Program-made: the position numbers and the translations under genes | The notes under the pieces: model-generated | Database searches by the model: none | Told to the model about the DNA's origin: nothing | What the model saw: the letters and a program-made list of their open reading frames with translations, nothing else | In this document: in pieces, positions 28,263-36,484 of the stretch | Layout: every line of letters begins with the position of its first letter | Position numbering within the stretch: the first letter of the stretch is position 1 | Source: Sphingobacterium chungjuense | GTDB taxonomy: Bacteria; Bacteroidota; Bacteroidia; Sphingobacteriales; Sphingobacteriaceae | Length of the DNA: 64,000 bases | Direction of reading: 5' to 3' | Assembly (NCBI RefSeq): GCF_011316935.1 | Contig: NZ_WLYS01000009.1 | Location: forward strand, 1-64,000

Positions 28263-29531
28263 ATGCAGGTATTCAAATTTGGTGGCGCTTCCGTCAAAAG
28301 TGCAGAAAACATTCGCAACGTTGCTACCATTATCGATACATATAAGGTAAACGGATTATTAGTCGTGGTATCGGCCATTGGCAAAACCACCAATAAGCTA
28401 TCTGAAGTAGTAGACCGTTATTTTCATCGAGAAGGCGACGCATTCGAGGCATTGGAGCAAGTACGTGCCGAGCACCTAACTATCTTGCATGAGTTATTTA
28501 CGGACAAAAACCATCCAATTTTTGATGATATCATCAATACCTTGGTAGAAGCCGAATGGATTTTGGAGGAAGAACCACAAGATGCGTACGATTACTTGTA
28601 TGATCAGATTGTCTCCTTAGGCGAGATCTTATCTACTAAAATCATTGCTGCATATTGCCGAGATGTCGGTTTTGCCGTACGTTGGGTAGATGCAAGAGAT
28701 TATATCTTTACCGACAATCGCTATATGGAAGGTACCGTAGATTGGGCGAAGACGGAAGATAAAATTCGCCGCGATATACCGACAATTCTAGGAAAAGAGA
28801 TCATTATCACGCAAGGATTTATTGGATCTACTTCCGAAAACTTCACCACGACATTAGGTCGCGAAGGTTCTGACTACAGTGCTGCGATCTTTGCATCGTG
28901 CCTGCGTGCGCAAGATCTTACGATCTGGAAAGATGTACCGGGCGTACTCAATGCCGATCCAAAGTGGTTTAATGAAACGGAGTTAATACCGGAGTTGTCG
29001 TATACCGATGCGATCGAGTTGACGTATTATGGCGCAACGGTCATTCACCCAAAAACCATTAAGCCACTGCAAAACACGCAAATACCGCTTTATGTACGCT
29101 CTTTTTTAGATCCTACACAGCCGGGCACACAGATTCGCGCAACACATCAAACGTTGCCCGTTCCTTCCTTTATCTTTAAGGTCAATCAGGTATTGGTCAA
29201 TATACAGCCCTTGGATTTTTCATTTATCGTGGAGGACAATTTGGGACATATTTTCAATACCTTTCATCAGAACCGTATCAAAGTGAATATGATGCACAAT
29301 AGTGCAATTAGCTTTTGCGTGAGCATTGATGATACGGGTGAAAATGTATGGCAACTGATGGAAGATTTGCAAAAACGCTATAAAGTGAGCGTCTCCGCCG
29401 GATTGGAACTCATCACCATTCGCTATTATAATCAACAAACGATTGATCGCGTATTGGTGGGTAAAGAAATCGTTAGAGAATTAAAAGACAGTTATACCTG
29501 CCAGATGCTGGTGAAGAAAAGAGATGAATAA
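28263..29531 (+). CDS. Aspartate kinase (monofunctional)
   Basis: It phosphorylates aspartate to aspartyl-4-phosphate, the first step to lysine, threonine and methionine. The 422-residue protein opens with the kinase signature VFKFGGASV and contains TTLGREGSDYSAAIFA and the WKDVPGVLNADP active-site segment. The C-terminal region (about 300-415) should carry the ACT regulatory domains. It is not fused to homoserine dehydrogenase. The last 8 bases overlap the methyltransferase gene, suggesting translational coupling. Which amino acid inhibits it cannot be told. Confidence 0.93.
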   Translation: MQVFKFGGASVKSAENIRNVATIIDTYKVNGLLVVVSAIGKTTNKLSEVVDRYFHREGDAFEALEQVRAEHLTILHELFTDKNHPIFDDIINTLVEAEWILEEEPQDAYDYLYDQIVSLGEILSTKIIAAYCRDVGFAVRWVDARDYIFTDNRYMEGTVDWAKTEDKIRRDIPTILGKEIIITQGFIGSTSENFTTTLGREGSDYSAAIFASCLRAQDLTIWKDVPGVLNADPKWFNETELIPELSYTDAIELTYYGATVIHPKTIKPLQNTQIPLYVRSFLDPTQPGTQIRATHQTLPVPSFIFKVNQVLVNIQPLDFSFIVEDNLGHIFNTFHQNRIKVNMMHNSAISFCVSIDDTGENVWQLMEDLQKRYKVSVSAGLELITIRYYNQQTIDRVLVGKEIVRELKDSYTCQMLVKKRDE

Positions 29532-30705
29532 TCGACTGCTACAGCCTGATGTACAAAACTATATCCTGACGCATCGTCAGGAACAACCGGCTGCTATTGC
29601 GCTAAAGAAAAGCCCGTTTCCGGATGTGGCTTCTAGCGAATTGGCGGCTCAGGTAGATGGTTGGCAGCGCTGTGTATCGAAGTTGCCGACTTGGGCTTTC
29701 AGCGAAAAGATCTTCTATCCTCCAAAGCTTAATCTGGAGCAATGTTCTTCGGAGCACACCGCCTTGATCAAACAGCAGCTTATTCGCAAAGGAGCCCGCG
29801 TGATTGATCTTACCGGTGGTTTTGGTGTAGATAGTTGCTATATGGCGCAGCCTGCCGAGCTAGTTATGCATTGTGAGTTGAACGAAAATTTGTCGGAGAT
29901 CGTGGCACACAATGCACAGGCTTTAGGGGTAAAAAATCTGACTTGCATCGCGGGAGATGGCATCGAATATCTGCACCAACAAGCCGATGATAGCTTCGAT
30001 TATATTTACATCGATCCTTCGCGGCGGGTAAGCCAGAGCAAAGTTTTCTTATTAGAAGACTGCGAACCAAATATTGTGGCTTTGCAGGAGCTTTTTTTCA
30101 CCAAATCAGAACGAGTTATCACGAAGGTTTCGCCGCTTTTAGACATCACGCAGGCATTGCGCTCACTCAAACACGTAACTAATGTATATGTTATTAGCTT
30201 GGATAATGACTGTAAGGAACTCCTATTTATTCAAAAACGTGGTTTTGAAGGTGAGCCATTGATATCCGCTATCCGCTTGTTTAAGGATCAATTGCAGGAA
30301 TTTTCTTTCACGCTTGCTGAGGAGAGAACCCTACGTAGCGAATTTCGCACGCCGCAAAAGTATTTGTACGAGCCTGATGTGAGCGTGGTAAAAGCGGGCG
30401 CATTCAAATCCGTGGCAAAGGAACATCAGTTAGGAAAATTACACCTTCACTCCCATCTGTATACTTCTAATCAATTGCTGTTTGATTTTCCGGGAAAAGC
30501 CTTTGAGATTATAGAATCATTTCCATTCGGAGATTTGAAGCGCAAAAAGACATTTGCAAAAGCCAATATCACCACGCGTAACTTTCCACTGAAGGTCGAG
30601 GAAATCCGAAAGAAATTTAAGATTCAGGATGGAGGTCAAATACACCTCTTCTTTACCACTGATCTAGAAGATGCACTTACGGTACTAGTCTGTGAAAGAC
30701 GGTAA
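29524..30705 (+). CDS. SAM-dependent methyltransferase with THUMP-like domain
   Basis: The 393-residue protein has a Rossmann methyltransferase core: motif I VIDLTGGFGVDSCYMA (about 93-108), an acidic motif II (MHCELNENL) and a DPSRR motif (YIYIDPSRR, about 160-168) in place of the NPPY/DPPY box. The C-terminal part (about 280-390) resembles the THUMP-like domain, suggesting nucleic-acid (RNA) modification. The target is unknown. It overlaps the aspartate kinase gene by 8 bases. An inverted repeat (arms 30641-30657 and 30701-30717) spans the last 17 codons and the stop. Confidence 0.82.
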   Translation: MNNRLLQPDVQNYILTHRQEQPAAIALKKSPFPDVASSELAAQVDGWQRCVSKLPTWAFSEKIFYPPKLNLEQCSSEHTALIKQQLIRKGARVIDLTGGFGVDSCYMAQPAELVMHCELNENLSEIVAHNAQALGVKNLTCIAGDGIEYLHQQADDSFDYIYIDPSRRVSQSKVFLLEDCEPNIVALQELFFTKSERVITKVSPLLDITQALRSLKHVTNVYVISLDNDCKELLFIQKRGFEGEPLISAIRLFKDQLQEFSFTLAEERTLRSEFRTPQKYLYEPDVSVVKAGAFKSVAKEHQLGKLHLHSHLYTSNQLLFDFPGKAFEIIESFPFGDLKRKKTFAKANITTRNFPLKVEEIRKKFKIQDGGQIHLFFTTDLEDALTVLVCERR

Positions 30706-30734
30706 AAAAGAGGTGTACTGATAAAGTCTGGCTT

Positions 30735-31679
<945 letters not shown>

Positions 31680-31787
31680 GTTACTATGTTAGTGTTCTTA
31701 TAAATTTTCGGCTCATAGGGCATCAAGACTTGCTTTACTGTGCAAATTTCGATATCATCGTAAATATATCAAACTATCTATAAATAC

Positions 31788-32459
31788 ATGAACAAAATCG
31801 GAATTATTGTCAAACTGACTATTGTTATAATACTCGCGTCCTTCTCCATGGAAGTTGCTGCTCAAAAATTGGAAAAGATGACTTGGTTTAATGAACCGAG
31901 CCATTGGGAAATAGAAAATGAATCCTTGCAAATGTTTGTGACGCCAAAAAGCGATTACTGGCGAATTTCTCACTACGGTTTTACGGTCGATGACGCACCG
32001 TTCTATTATACCGAACGCGGTGGCGAGTTTGAAGTGAAAGTCAAAATATCAGCCGATTATAAAGCCAGATTTGATCAAGCTGGATTGATGTTGCGTATCG
32101 ATCACGAAAACTACATCAAAGCAGGAATCGAATTTGTAGATGGCAAGTATAATTTGAGTGCCGTAGTAACGCACAAAACAAGTGATTGGAGCATCGTACC
32201 TATTGATAAAGCCATACCGTTTGTATGGATCAAAGCAGTGCGCCGTCTGGATGCAGTAGAAGTGTTCTATTCCTTTGACGACAAAACGTATACCATGATG
32301 CGTAACGCGTGGCTCCAAGACAATCATCCAGTCAAAGTTGGTGTCATGGCCGCTTGTCCAGATGGTGATGGATTCGATGTGAAATTCGAGCAATTTAAAA
32401 TTACGCCGTTAGCAGATCAACGCCGTACAGAATGGTTACAGAAGAATGCGGGACATTAA
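31788..32459 (+). CDS. DUF1349 concanavalin-like secreted protein
   Basis: The 223-residue protein has a signal peptide (about 1-25, ending VAA) followed by one DUF1349 domain, a concanavalin/lectin-like beta-sandwich: WFNEPSHWEIENESLQM, YYTERGGEFEVKVKISADY, FDQAGLMLRIDHENYIKAGIE, VKVGVMAACPDG. Relatives bind or act on carbohydrate, but no catalytic residue can be assigned. It is divergent from the isomerase-like gene across about 110 bases, and a shared sugar theme is possible. Confidence 0.85.
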   Translation: MNKIGIIVKLTIVIILASFSMEVAAQKLEKMTWFNEPSHWEIENESLQMFVTPKSDYWRISHYGFTVDDAPFYYTERGGEFEVKVKISADYKARFDQAGLMLRIDHENYIKAGIEFVDGKYNLSAVVTHKTSDWSIVPIDKAIPFVWIKAVRRLDAVEVFYSFDDKTYTMMRNAWLQDNHPVKVGVMAACPDGDGFDVKFEQFKITPLADQRRTEWLQKNAGH

Positions 32460-32551
32460 GCTAGCAGCGAGGTTAAGGTATTTACATTTCGCTGACCGAC
32501 AGGAAGGGCAATTGTGACGATACCGAGACGGTACAAGGCGCTCGTGGCACG

Positions 32552-32559
32552 TATCTTTG
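32552..32559 (+). promoter_or_regulatory. -7 box TATCTTTG at LLM oxidoreductase start
   Basis: An exact TAnnTTTG match ending 4 bases before the ATG at 32564, consistent with a leaderless transcript. No -33 element was found at the expected spacing. Confidence 0.4.
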
Positions 32560-32563
32560 AATT

Positions 32564-33568
32564 ATGAAAAACGTAAAATATTCGACGCTCGAACTAGCGA
32601 CCGTAGTAAAAGGCGATAATCTCGCTGGTGCTATGGCGCGCACGGTAGAAAGCGCACAAGCCTCAGAACAATACGGATTCGAACGGATCTGGTTGGCCGA
32701 GCACCATAATATGGAATACATAGCGAGTTCGGCTACTTCGTTACTAATTCAGCATATTGCTAGCCATACGAAACAGATCCGTGTAGGATCTGGCGGTATT
32801 ATGCTCCCGAATCACGCACCTTTAGTTATTGCAGAGCAATTCGGTACACTGGAAACACTTTTTCCAGGCCGTGTAGAAATCGGGTTGGGTCGTGCGCCAG
32901 GCACAGATCAGCAAACAGCCATGGCATTGCGTCGCAATAATCTCAACACTTCTTTCTATTTCAAAGACGATGTACAGGCTTTGCAACAATATTTGAGTAC
33001 TAATAACCAAACAGCAAAAGTACGAGCATTTCCGGGTGAAGGTTTAGAAATTCCATTGTGGATTTTGGGATCGAGTACCGATAGTGCGTATCTGGCGGCA
33101 GAGTTAGGTTTGCCTTATGCCTTTGCGGCACATTTTGCTCCCGCAATGCTTGGACAAGCGATTGAAATTTACAGAGCCAATTTCAAACCTAGCGAACAGC
33201 TGCAAGAGCCCTATGTCTTGATTTGTGCAAACGTGATACCCGCTGATACCAATGAAGAAGCCCAACTTTTATCCACCAGTTTGTTTAATATGTTTTGCGG
33301 TATTATTACCAATCGCCGAGCACCACTTTCTCCGCCTACGGCGGAACCAATTTATGCAGGTATTCCAGAAATTGAGCAAGCTGTACAGTCTATGATTAGC
33401 TGCACTTTTATAGGAGATACGCAAACATTAGTCAGCGAGCTTACCGATTTCATAGAGGAATATAAACCTGATGAAATCATGACGACAAATTACATCTTCG
33501 ACAATCAGAAACGTTTGGATGCTTTCCGTTTGACGGCAGATATATTCCAAAAAATCAACAAAAATTAG
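32564..33568 (+). CDS. LLM-class flavin-dependent oxidoreductase
   Basis: The 334-residue luciferase-like TIM-barrel protein has the N-terminal YSTLELATVVKGDN strand, the FERIWLAEHHNMEYIASSAT segment with the family His-His pair, GSGGIMLPNHAPLVIAEQFG and GLGRAPGTD. These are typical of the MsnO8-type group that uses reduced FMN. The substrate cannot be read. The following 81-residue gene starts 1 base after its stop, so the two are translationally coupled. Confidence 0.92.
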   Translation: MKNVKYSTLELATVVKGDNLAGAMARTVESAQASEQYGFERIWLAEHHNMEYIASSATSLLIQHIASHTKQIRVGSGGIMLPNHAPLVIAEQFGTLETLFPGRVEIGLGRAPGTDQQTAMALRRNNLNTSFYFKDDVQALQQYLSTNNQTAKVRAFPGEGLEIPLWILGSSTDSAYLAAELGLPYAFAAHFAPAMLGQAIEIYRANFKPSEQLQEPYVLICANVIPADTNEEAQLLSTSLFNMFCGIITNRRAPLSPPTAEPIYAGIPEIEQAVQSMISCTFIGDTQTLVSELTDFIEEYKPDEIMTTNYIFDNQKRLDAFRLTADIFQKINKN

Positions 33569-33569
33569 C

Positions 33570-33815
33570 ATGCGCGTACTAGCAGAATTACCCCATCCGT
33601 CTTTTAAAATTAGCCTGTTTGGCATGAACCAAAAGTTCATTATCAAATTTGAACAAGGGACCTTAGAGCAGTCGTATAAAATTGCGGAAGCAGATGTTAT
33701 CGGAGGAGTAAATGGTGTCTTCGAATTAATTGATGAAGCATTTTTAAAGACGGTCGAAGAGACCTTTCAGCAGATGCGAAGCAATTTTGTAGAAGCTTAC
33801 AAACGATATGAATAA
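33570..33815 (+). CDS. Small conserved-looking protein of unknown function
   Basis: The 81-residue protein is soluble, with no signal or membrane segment, mixed beta (KISLFGMNQKFIIKFEQGTL) and helical (ELIDEAFLKTVEETFQQMRS). The start codon lies 1 base after the stop of the flavin oxidoreductase gene, and a strong terminator follows. It is therefore probably a real gene in that operon. I do not recognise a family. Confidence 0.65.
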   Translation: MRVLAELPHPSFKISLFGMNQKFIIKFEQGTLEQSYKIAEADVIGGVNGVFELIDEAFLKTVEETFQQMRSNFVEAYKRYE

Positions 33816-33836
33816 ATAGTTCATATCTTTCAAAGT

Positions 33837-33877
33837 AAAAACCTGTTAAACAATACGTTGTTTAACAGGTTTTTTTA
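33837..33877. terminator. Strong bidirectional intrinsic terminator
   Basis: A stem of about 17 bases (AAAAACCTGTTAAACAA and its complement) with loop TACG and T7 on the plus side, A-rich on the other. It serves the plus-strand LLM operon and possibly the convergent sirtuin gene. Confidence 0.93.
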
Positions 33878-34002
33878 TTTCAGAATATTATTTGGCAATT
33901 AATGATTTACAGATATCATTAGACATTATTTATATAAACTATCTGTAAATATAAATAACATAAAGTACTTATAAACAAAACTATAATTATAGTCACCAAA
34001 TA

Positions 34003-34686
34003 TTATTTGGCAAGCATATTTTGCAAAAATGGCACACTATTCACCGCAGTTTCCTCAATTAGGATAGTTTGTGCCGGAACAGCATATTCCGTAGCATTTG
34101 GATCTATAAAAATAAGCTTACAGTCGCTCTTCAAGTGGTACAAAAGATTGGCCGCCGGATACACTTGTAGCGAGGTACCAATCACTATAAACACATCTGC
34201 TTCTTCTGCAATAGTAGTTGCTTCATCCATTGCCGGCACGGCTTCGCCGAACCAAACAACATGCGGTCGTAATGGTGCGCCACGCTCACAGCGATCTTCC
34301 ATCGTGAGTGTATCGCCTATTATTGGATAGACGGCCGAAGGATCAATGGAAGATTGCGATTGGGTAATTTTTCCGTGCAAATGTAACACGCGATCACTGC
34401 CAGCACGCTCATGGAGATCATCTATATTTTGGGTGATGATTTGCACGTCTTCTACCTTTGCTAAATCGGCCAGATATTGGTGTGCCGCGTTCGGCTGTGC
34501 TGCCAAACACGCTTTCCGTCTTAGATTGTAAAAGTGTTGCACCATTTCTGGATCGCGATGCCAAGCCGCTGGCGTAGCCACATTTTCGATACGATAACCT
34601 TCCCACAAACCATCCGCTCCGCGAAAGGTTTGCAAACCACTCTCCGCAGATACACCCGCTCCTGTAAATACCACAATCTTTCTCAT
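34003..34686 (-). CDS. Sir2-family NAD-dependent protein deacylase
   Basis: The 227-residue protein has the sirtuin NAD-binding motifs GAGVSAESGLQTFRGADGLW (9-28) and TQNIDDLHERAG (85-96), catalytic His104 in LHLHG, and VVWFGEAVP and VIGTSLQVYPAA. It removes lysine acyl groups using NAD. The small zinc-binding module is not evident: only one Cys (in DRCERGAPLRPH) remains where CxxC pairs are expected, a pattern seen in some bacterial short sirtuins. It lies alone on the minus strand, divergent from the Crp/Fnr gene. Confidence 0.93.
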   Translation of the reverse strand: MRKIVVFTGAGVSAESGLQTFRGADGLWEGYRIENVATPAAWHRDPEMVQHFYNLRRKACLAAQPNAAHQYLADLAKVEDVQIITQNIDDLHERAGSDRVLHLHGKITQSQSSIDPSAVYPIIGDTLTMEDRCERGAPLRPHVVWFGEAVPAMDEATTIAEEADVFIVIGTSLQVYPAANLLYHLKSDCKLIFIDPNATEYAVPAQTILIEETAVNSVPFLQNMLAK

Positions 34687-34833
34687 AAATGAGTTCTAAT
34701 ATATCTGTAAAAATACGGGAAACTTTATAAATGATATCCAATAATCCTACACCCAGTTCATCGTATATTTTCCAAGCATACCTATATTCAGATTGCAATG
34801 TTTACTTTTGACTATAAGATTTTCACGCTATTT

Positions 34834-35406
34834 ATGATCGATCTTTTACGAAACAACATCGAAGATTACGTTAAGATTACGGACGAAGATTTCTTCGCGA
34901 TTCGACAACATTTTGATCAGATGGATTTTCGCAAAGGCGATTTCATCATTAGAGCACAAGACTCGGTTTCGGCAATCTACTTTATACAGTCGGGATTAGT
35001 GAAGCTTTCGTATTGGGGTCAGGATGGCAAAGAGCACATTGCCTCTTTTGCTATGGAGAATTGGTGGGAAACGGATTTCAACGCCTTTTATCTTCAGAGG
35101 AAATCCTCGTGCACATTGCAATGTCTGGAAGCTACCACGGCCTATTGCCTCTCGCTAAAGAATTATCAAAACCTCTGTGCTAGATTTCCCTACATGACGG
35201 GTTATTTTTTGGATAAATCCATCCGTGGACATATTGCCAATCAAAATCGTATCCTATCGCTGCTTACTTTAAGTCCCAAGCAGAAATACGAACAGTTTCT
35301 TCAACTGTATCCATCCTTAGTACAGCGTATTCCTAAAACCATCTTGGCGGCTTACTTAGGCTTATCACGGGAAACATTGAGTAGACTCTACCGGCGTAAA
35401 AAATAA
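34834..35406 (+). CDS. Crp/Fnr-family transcription regulator
   Basis: The ATG at 34834 is preferred over 34798 because the family N-terminus begins near MIDLLRNNIEDY. The 190-residue protein has a cyclic-nucleotide-binding-type beta-roll (about 20-120; FRKGDFIIRAQDSVSAIYFIQSG) and a short C-terminal helix-turn-helix (IPKTILAAYLGLSRETLSRL). No cysteine cluster for an Fe-S centre is evident, and the phosphate-binding cassette is not canonical, so the ligand is unknown. A TGTGA-N6-TCACA site lies just downstream, ahead of the ridA gene, its likely target. Confidence 0.9.
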   Translation: MIDLLRNNIEDYVKITDEDFFAIRQHFDQMDFRKGDFIIRAQDSVSAIYFIQSGLVKLSYWGQDGKEHIASFAMENWWETDFNAFYLQRKSSCTLQCLEATTAYCLSLKNYQNLCARFPYMTGYFLDKSIRGHIANQNRILSLLTLSPKQKYEQFLQLYPSLVQRIPKTILAAYLGLSRETLSRLYRRKK

Positions 35407-35410
35407 ATTA

Positions 35411-35426
35411 TGTGATTCAAGTCACA
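35411..35426. promoter_or_regulatory. Crp-like operator TGTGA-N6-TCACA
   Basis: The half-sites TGTGA and TCACA are exact, with a 6-base spacer, the classic Crp site. It lies 4 bases after the Crp/Fnr gene and 52 bases before the ridA start. Confidence 0.65.
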
Positions 35427-35478
35427 GCCCGGCGACACGCTCATCAGCGATCTTTGCTCCATCGAATTTAAACAAAAA

Positions 35479-35874
35479 ATGAAAATGGAAAAAAAAGCAA
35501 TTAACCCATGGACATGGAGTGCATCAAGAAGCTATTCGCAAGCTATCGAAGTAAAAAATGCTACAGGAACATTATACGTTTCTGGGCAGACCGCAATTAA
35601 TGATCAAGGTATATCCAGTGATGCAGACATGAAAACACAATTAGTAGAAAGCATCGCTAACCTAGAGAAAGTGATACGTACTGCTGGTTATGAGCTTAAA
35701 AATATCGTCCGCCTAAATATCTATACAACGTCTACAGCCGACTTATTTCAGCACTTCGAGCTATTGCAGCATTGGATTGCCAAACATGAGATCCAACAAG
35801 CGTCGACTGTATTGGAAGTGAACGCCCTGTTTGAAACATTGACCGTAGAATTGGAAGCAACTGTGGTGAAGTAA
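35479..35874 (+). CDS. RidA/YjgF-family enamine/imine deaminase
   Basis: The 131-residue single-domain protein of the YjgF/YER057c/UK114 fold should hydrolyse reactive 2-aminoacrylate-type imines or a related intermediate. Motifs include SYSQAIEVKNATGTLYVSGQTAIND and NIVRLNIYTTSTADLF; a Glu in VLEVNALFETLTVELEATV replaces part of the usual R...E site. The canonical active-site Arg is not clearly present, so activity is uncertain. It directly follows a Crp-like operator and the Crp/Fnr gene. Confidence 0.88.
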   Translation: MKMEKKAINPWTWSASRSYSQAIEVKNATGTLYVSGQTAINDQGISSDADMKTQLVESIANLEKVIRTAGYELKNIVRLNIYTTSTADLFQHFELLQHWIAKHEIQQASTVLEVNALFETLTVELEATVVK

Positions 35875-35910
35875 GCACTATCCTGAGGATATCGGAAAAG
35901 TATCGTATAT

Positions 35911-36375
35911 CTACAAAAAAGGCTTCATCTCCTCTTCGATCTGCTTACGGTGTACCATCAAGCGTTTGGCGTATTCTTCCTGTTTCTTTTCTTCCTCGGT
36001 ATGAGGAACCCATTTGGGTACAGACACCGATTTGCCGTCATCATCGGTCGCGACGAACACGATGATGCAATGTGTTTTCTTCTCGAATGTTTCTTTTTTC
36101 AGATCTCTTGCGTACACGTCGATCGCGATGTGCATACTTGTTGATCCCGTGTAGATAACGTGCGCTTCTACTTTTACGATTTGGCCAATTTTGATGGGTT
36201 GATAAAAGCGAATACCACCGACGTACACCGTCACACAATACCGTCCGCTCCACGTACTCGCACAAGCATAACCTGCTTGGTCGATCCATTTCATCACGCT
36301 GCCACCATGTACTTTGCCACCGTAATTAACATCAGAAGGTTCGGAGATAAATTGAAATACTAAGGGTGTGTTCAT
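35911..36375 (-). CDS. Acyl-CoA thioesterase (hotdog fold, cytosolic hydrolase family)
   Basis: The 154-residue protein has one hotdog domain: NYGGKVHGGSVMKWIDQAGYA (about 18-38, with the catalytic-type Asp after WI), VTVYVGGIRFYQPIKIGQIVKVEA, and a late lysine-rich helix. It hydrolyses acyl-CoA to free acid and CoA; chain length is not readable. It converges on ridA and is separated from the dipeptidyl peptidase operon by a terminator. Confidence 0.9.
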   Translation of the reverse strand: MNTPLVFQFISEPSDVNYGGKVHGGSVMKWIDQAGYACASTWSGRYCVTVYVGGIRFYQPIKIGQIVKVEAHVIYTGSTSMHIAIDVYARDLKKETFEKKTHCIIVFVATDDDGKSVSVPKWVPHTEEEKKQEEYAKRLMVHRKQIEEEMKPFL

Positions 36376-36421
36376 ATTACGTCGGTATGATGATGAATAG
36401 TTATAGTACTACAATGTAAGC

Positions 36422-36476
36422 AAAAAAAATCGGCCAGCTTTTAGGATAGATTAAACTATCGTTAAAGCTGGCCGAT
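36422..36476 (-). terminator. Terminator of the hydroxyproline operon
   Basis: The 13-base arms ATCGGCCAGCTTT (36464-36476 on the minus strand) and complement (36429-36441) are followed by eight T on the minus strand, just beyond the last gene of the operon (stop at 36485). There is an inner GATAG/CTATC stem. Confidence 0.9.
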
Positions 36477-36484
36477 CTGAGTCA

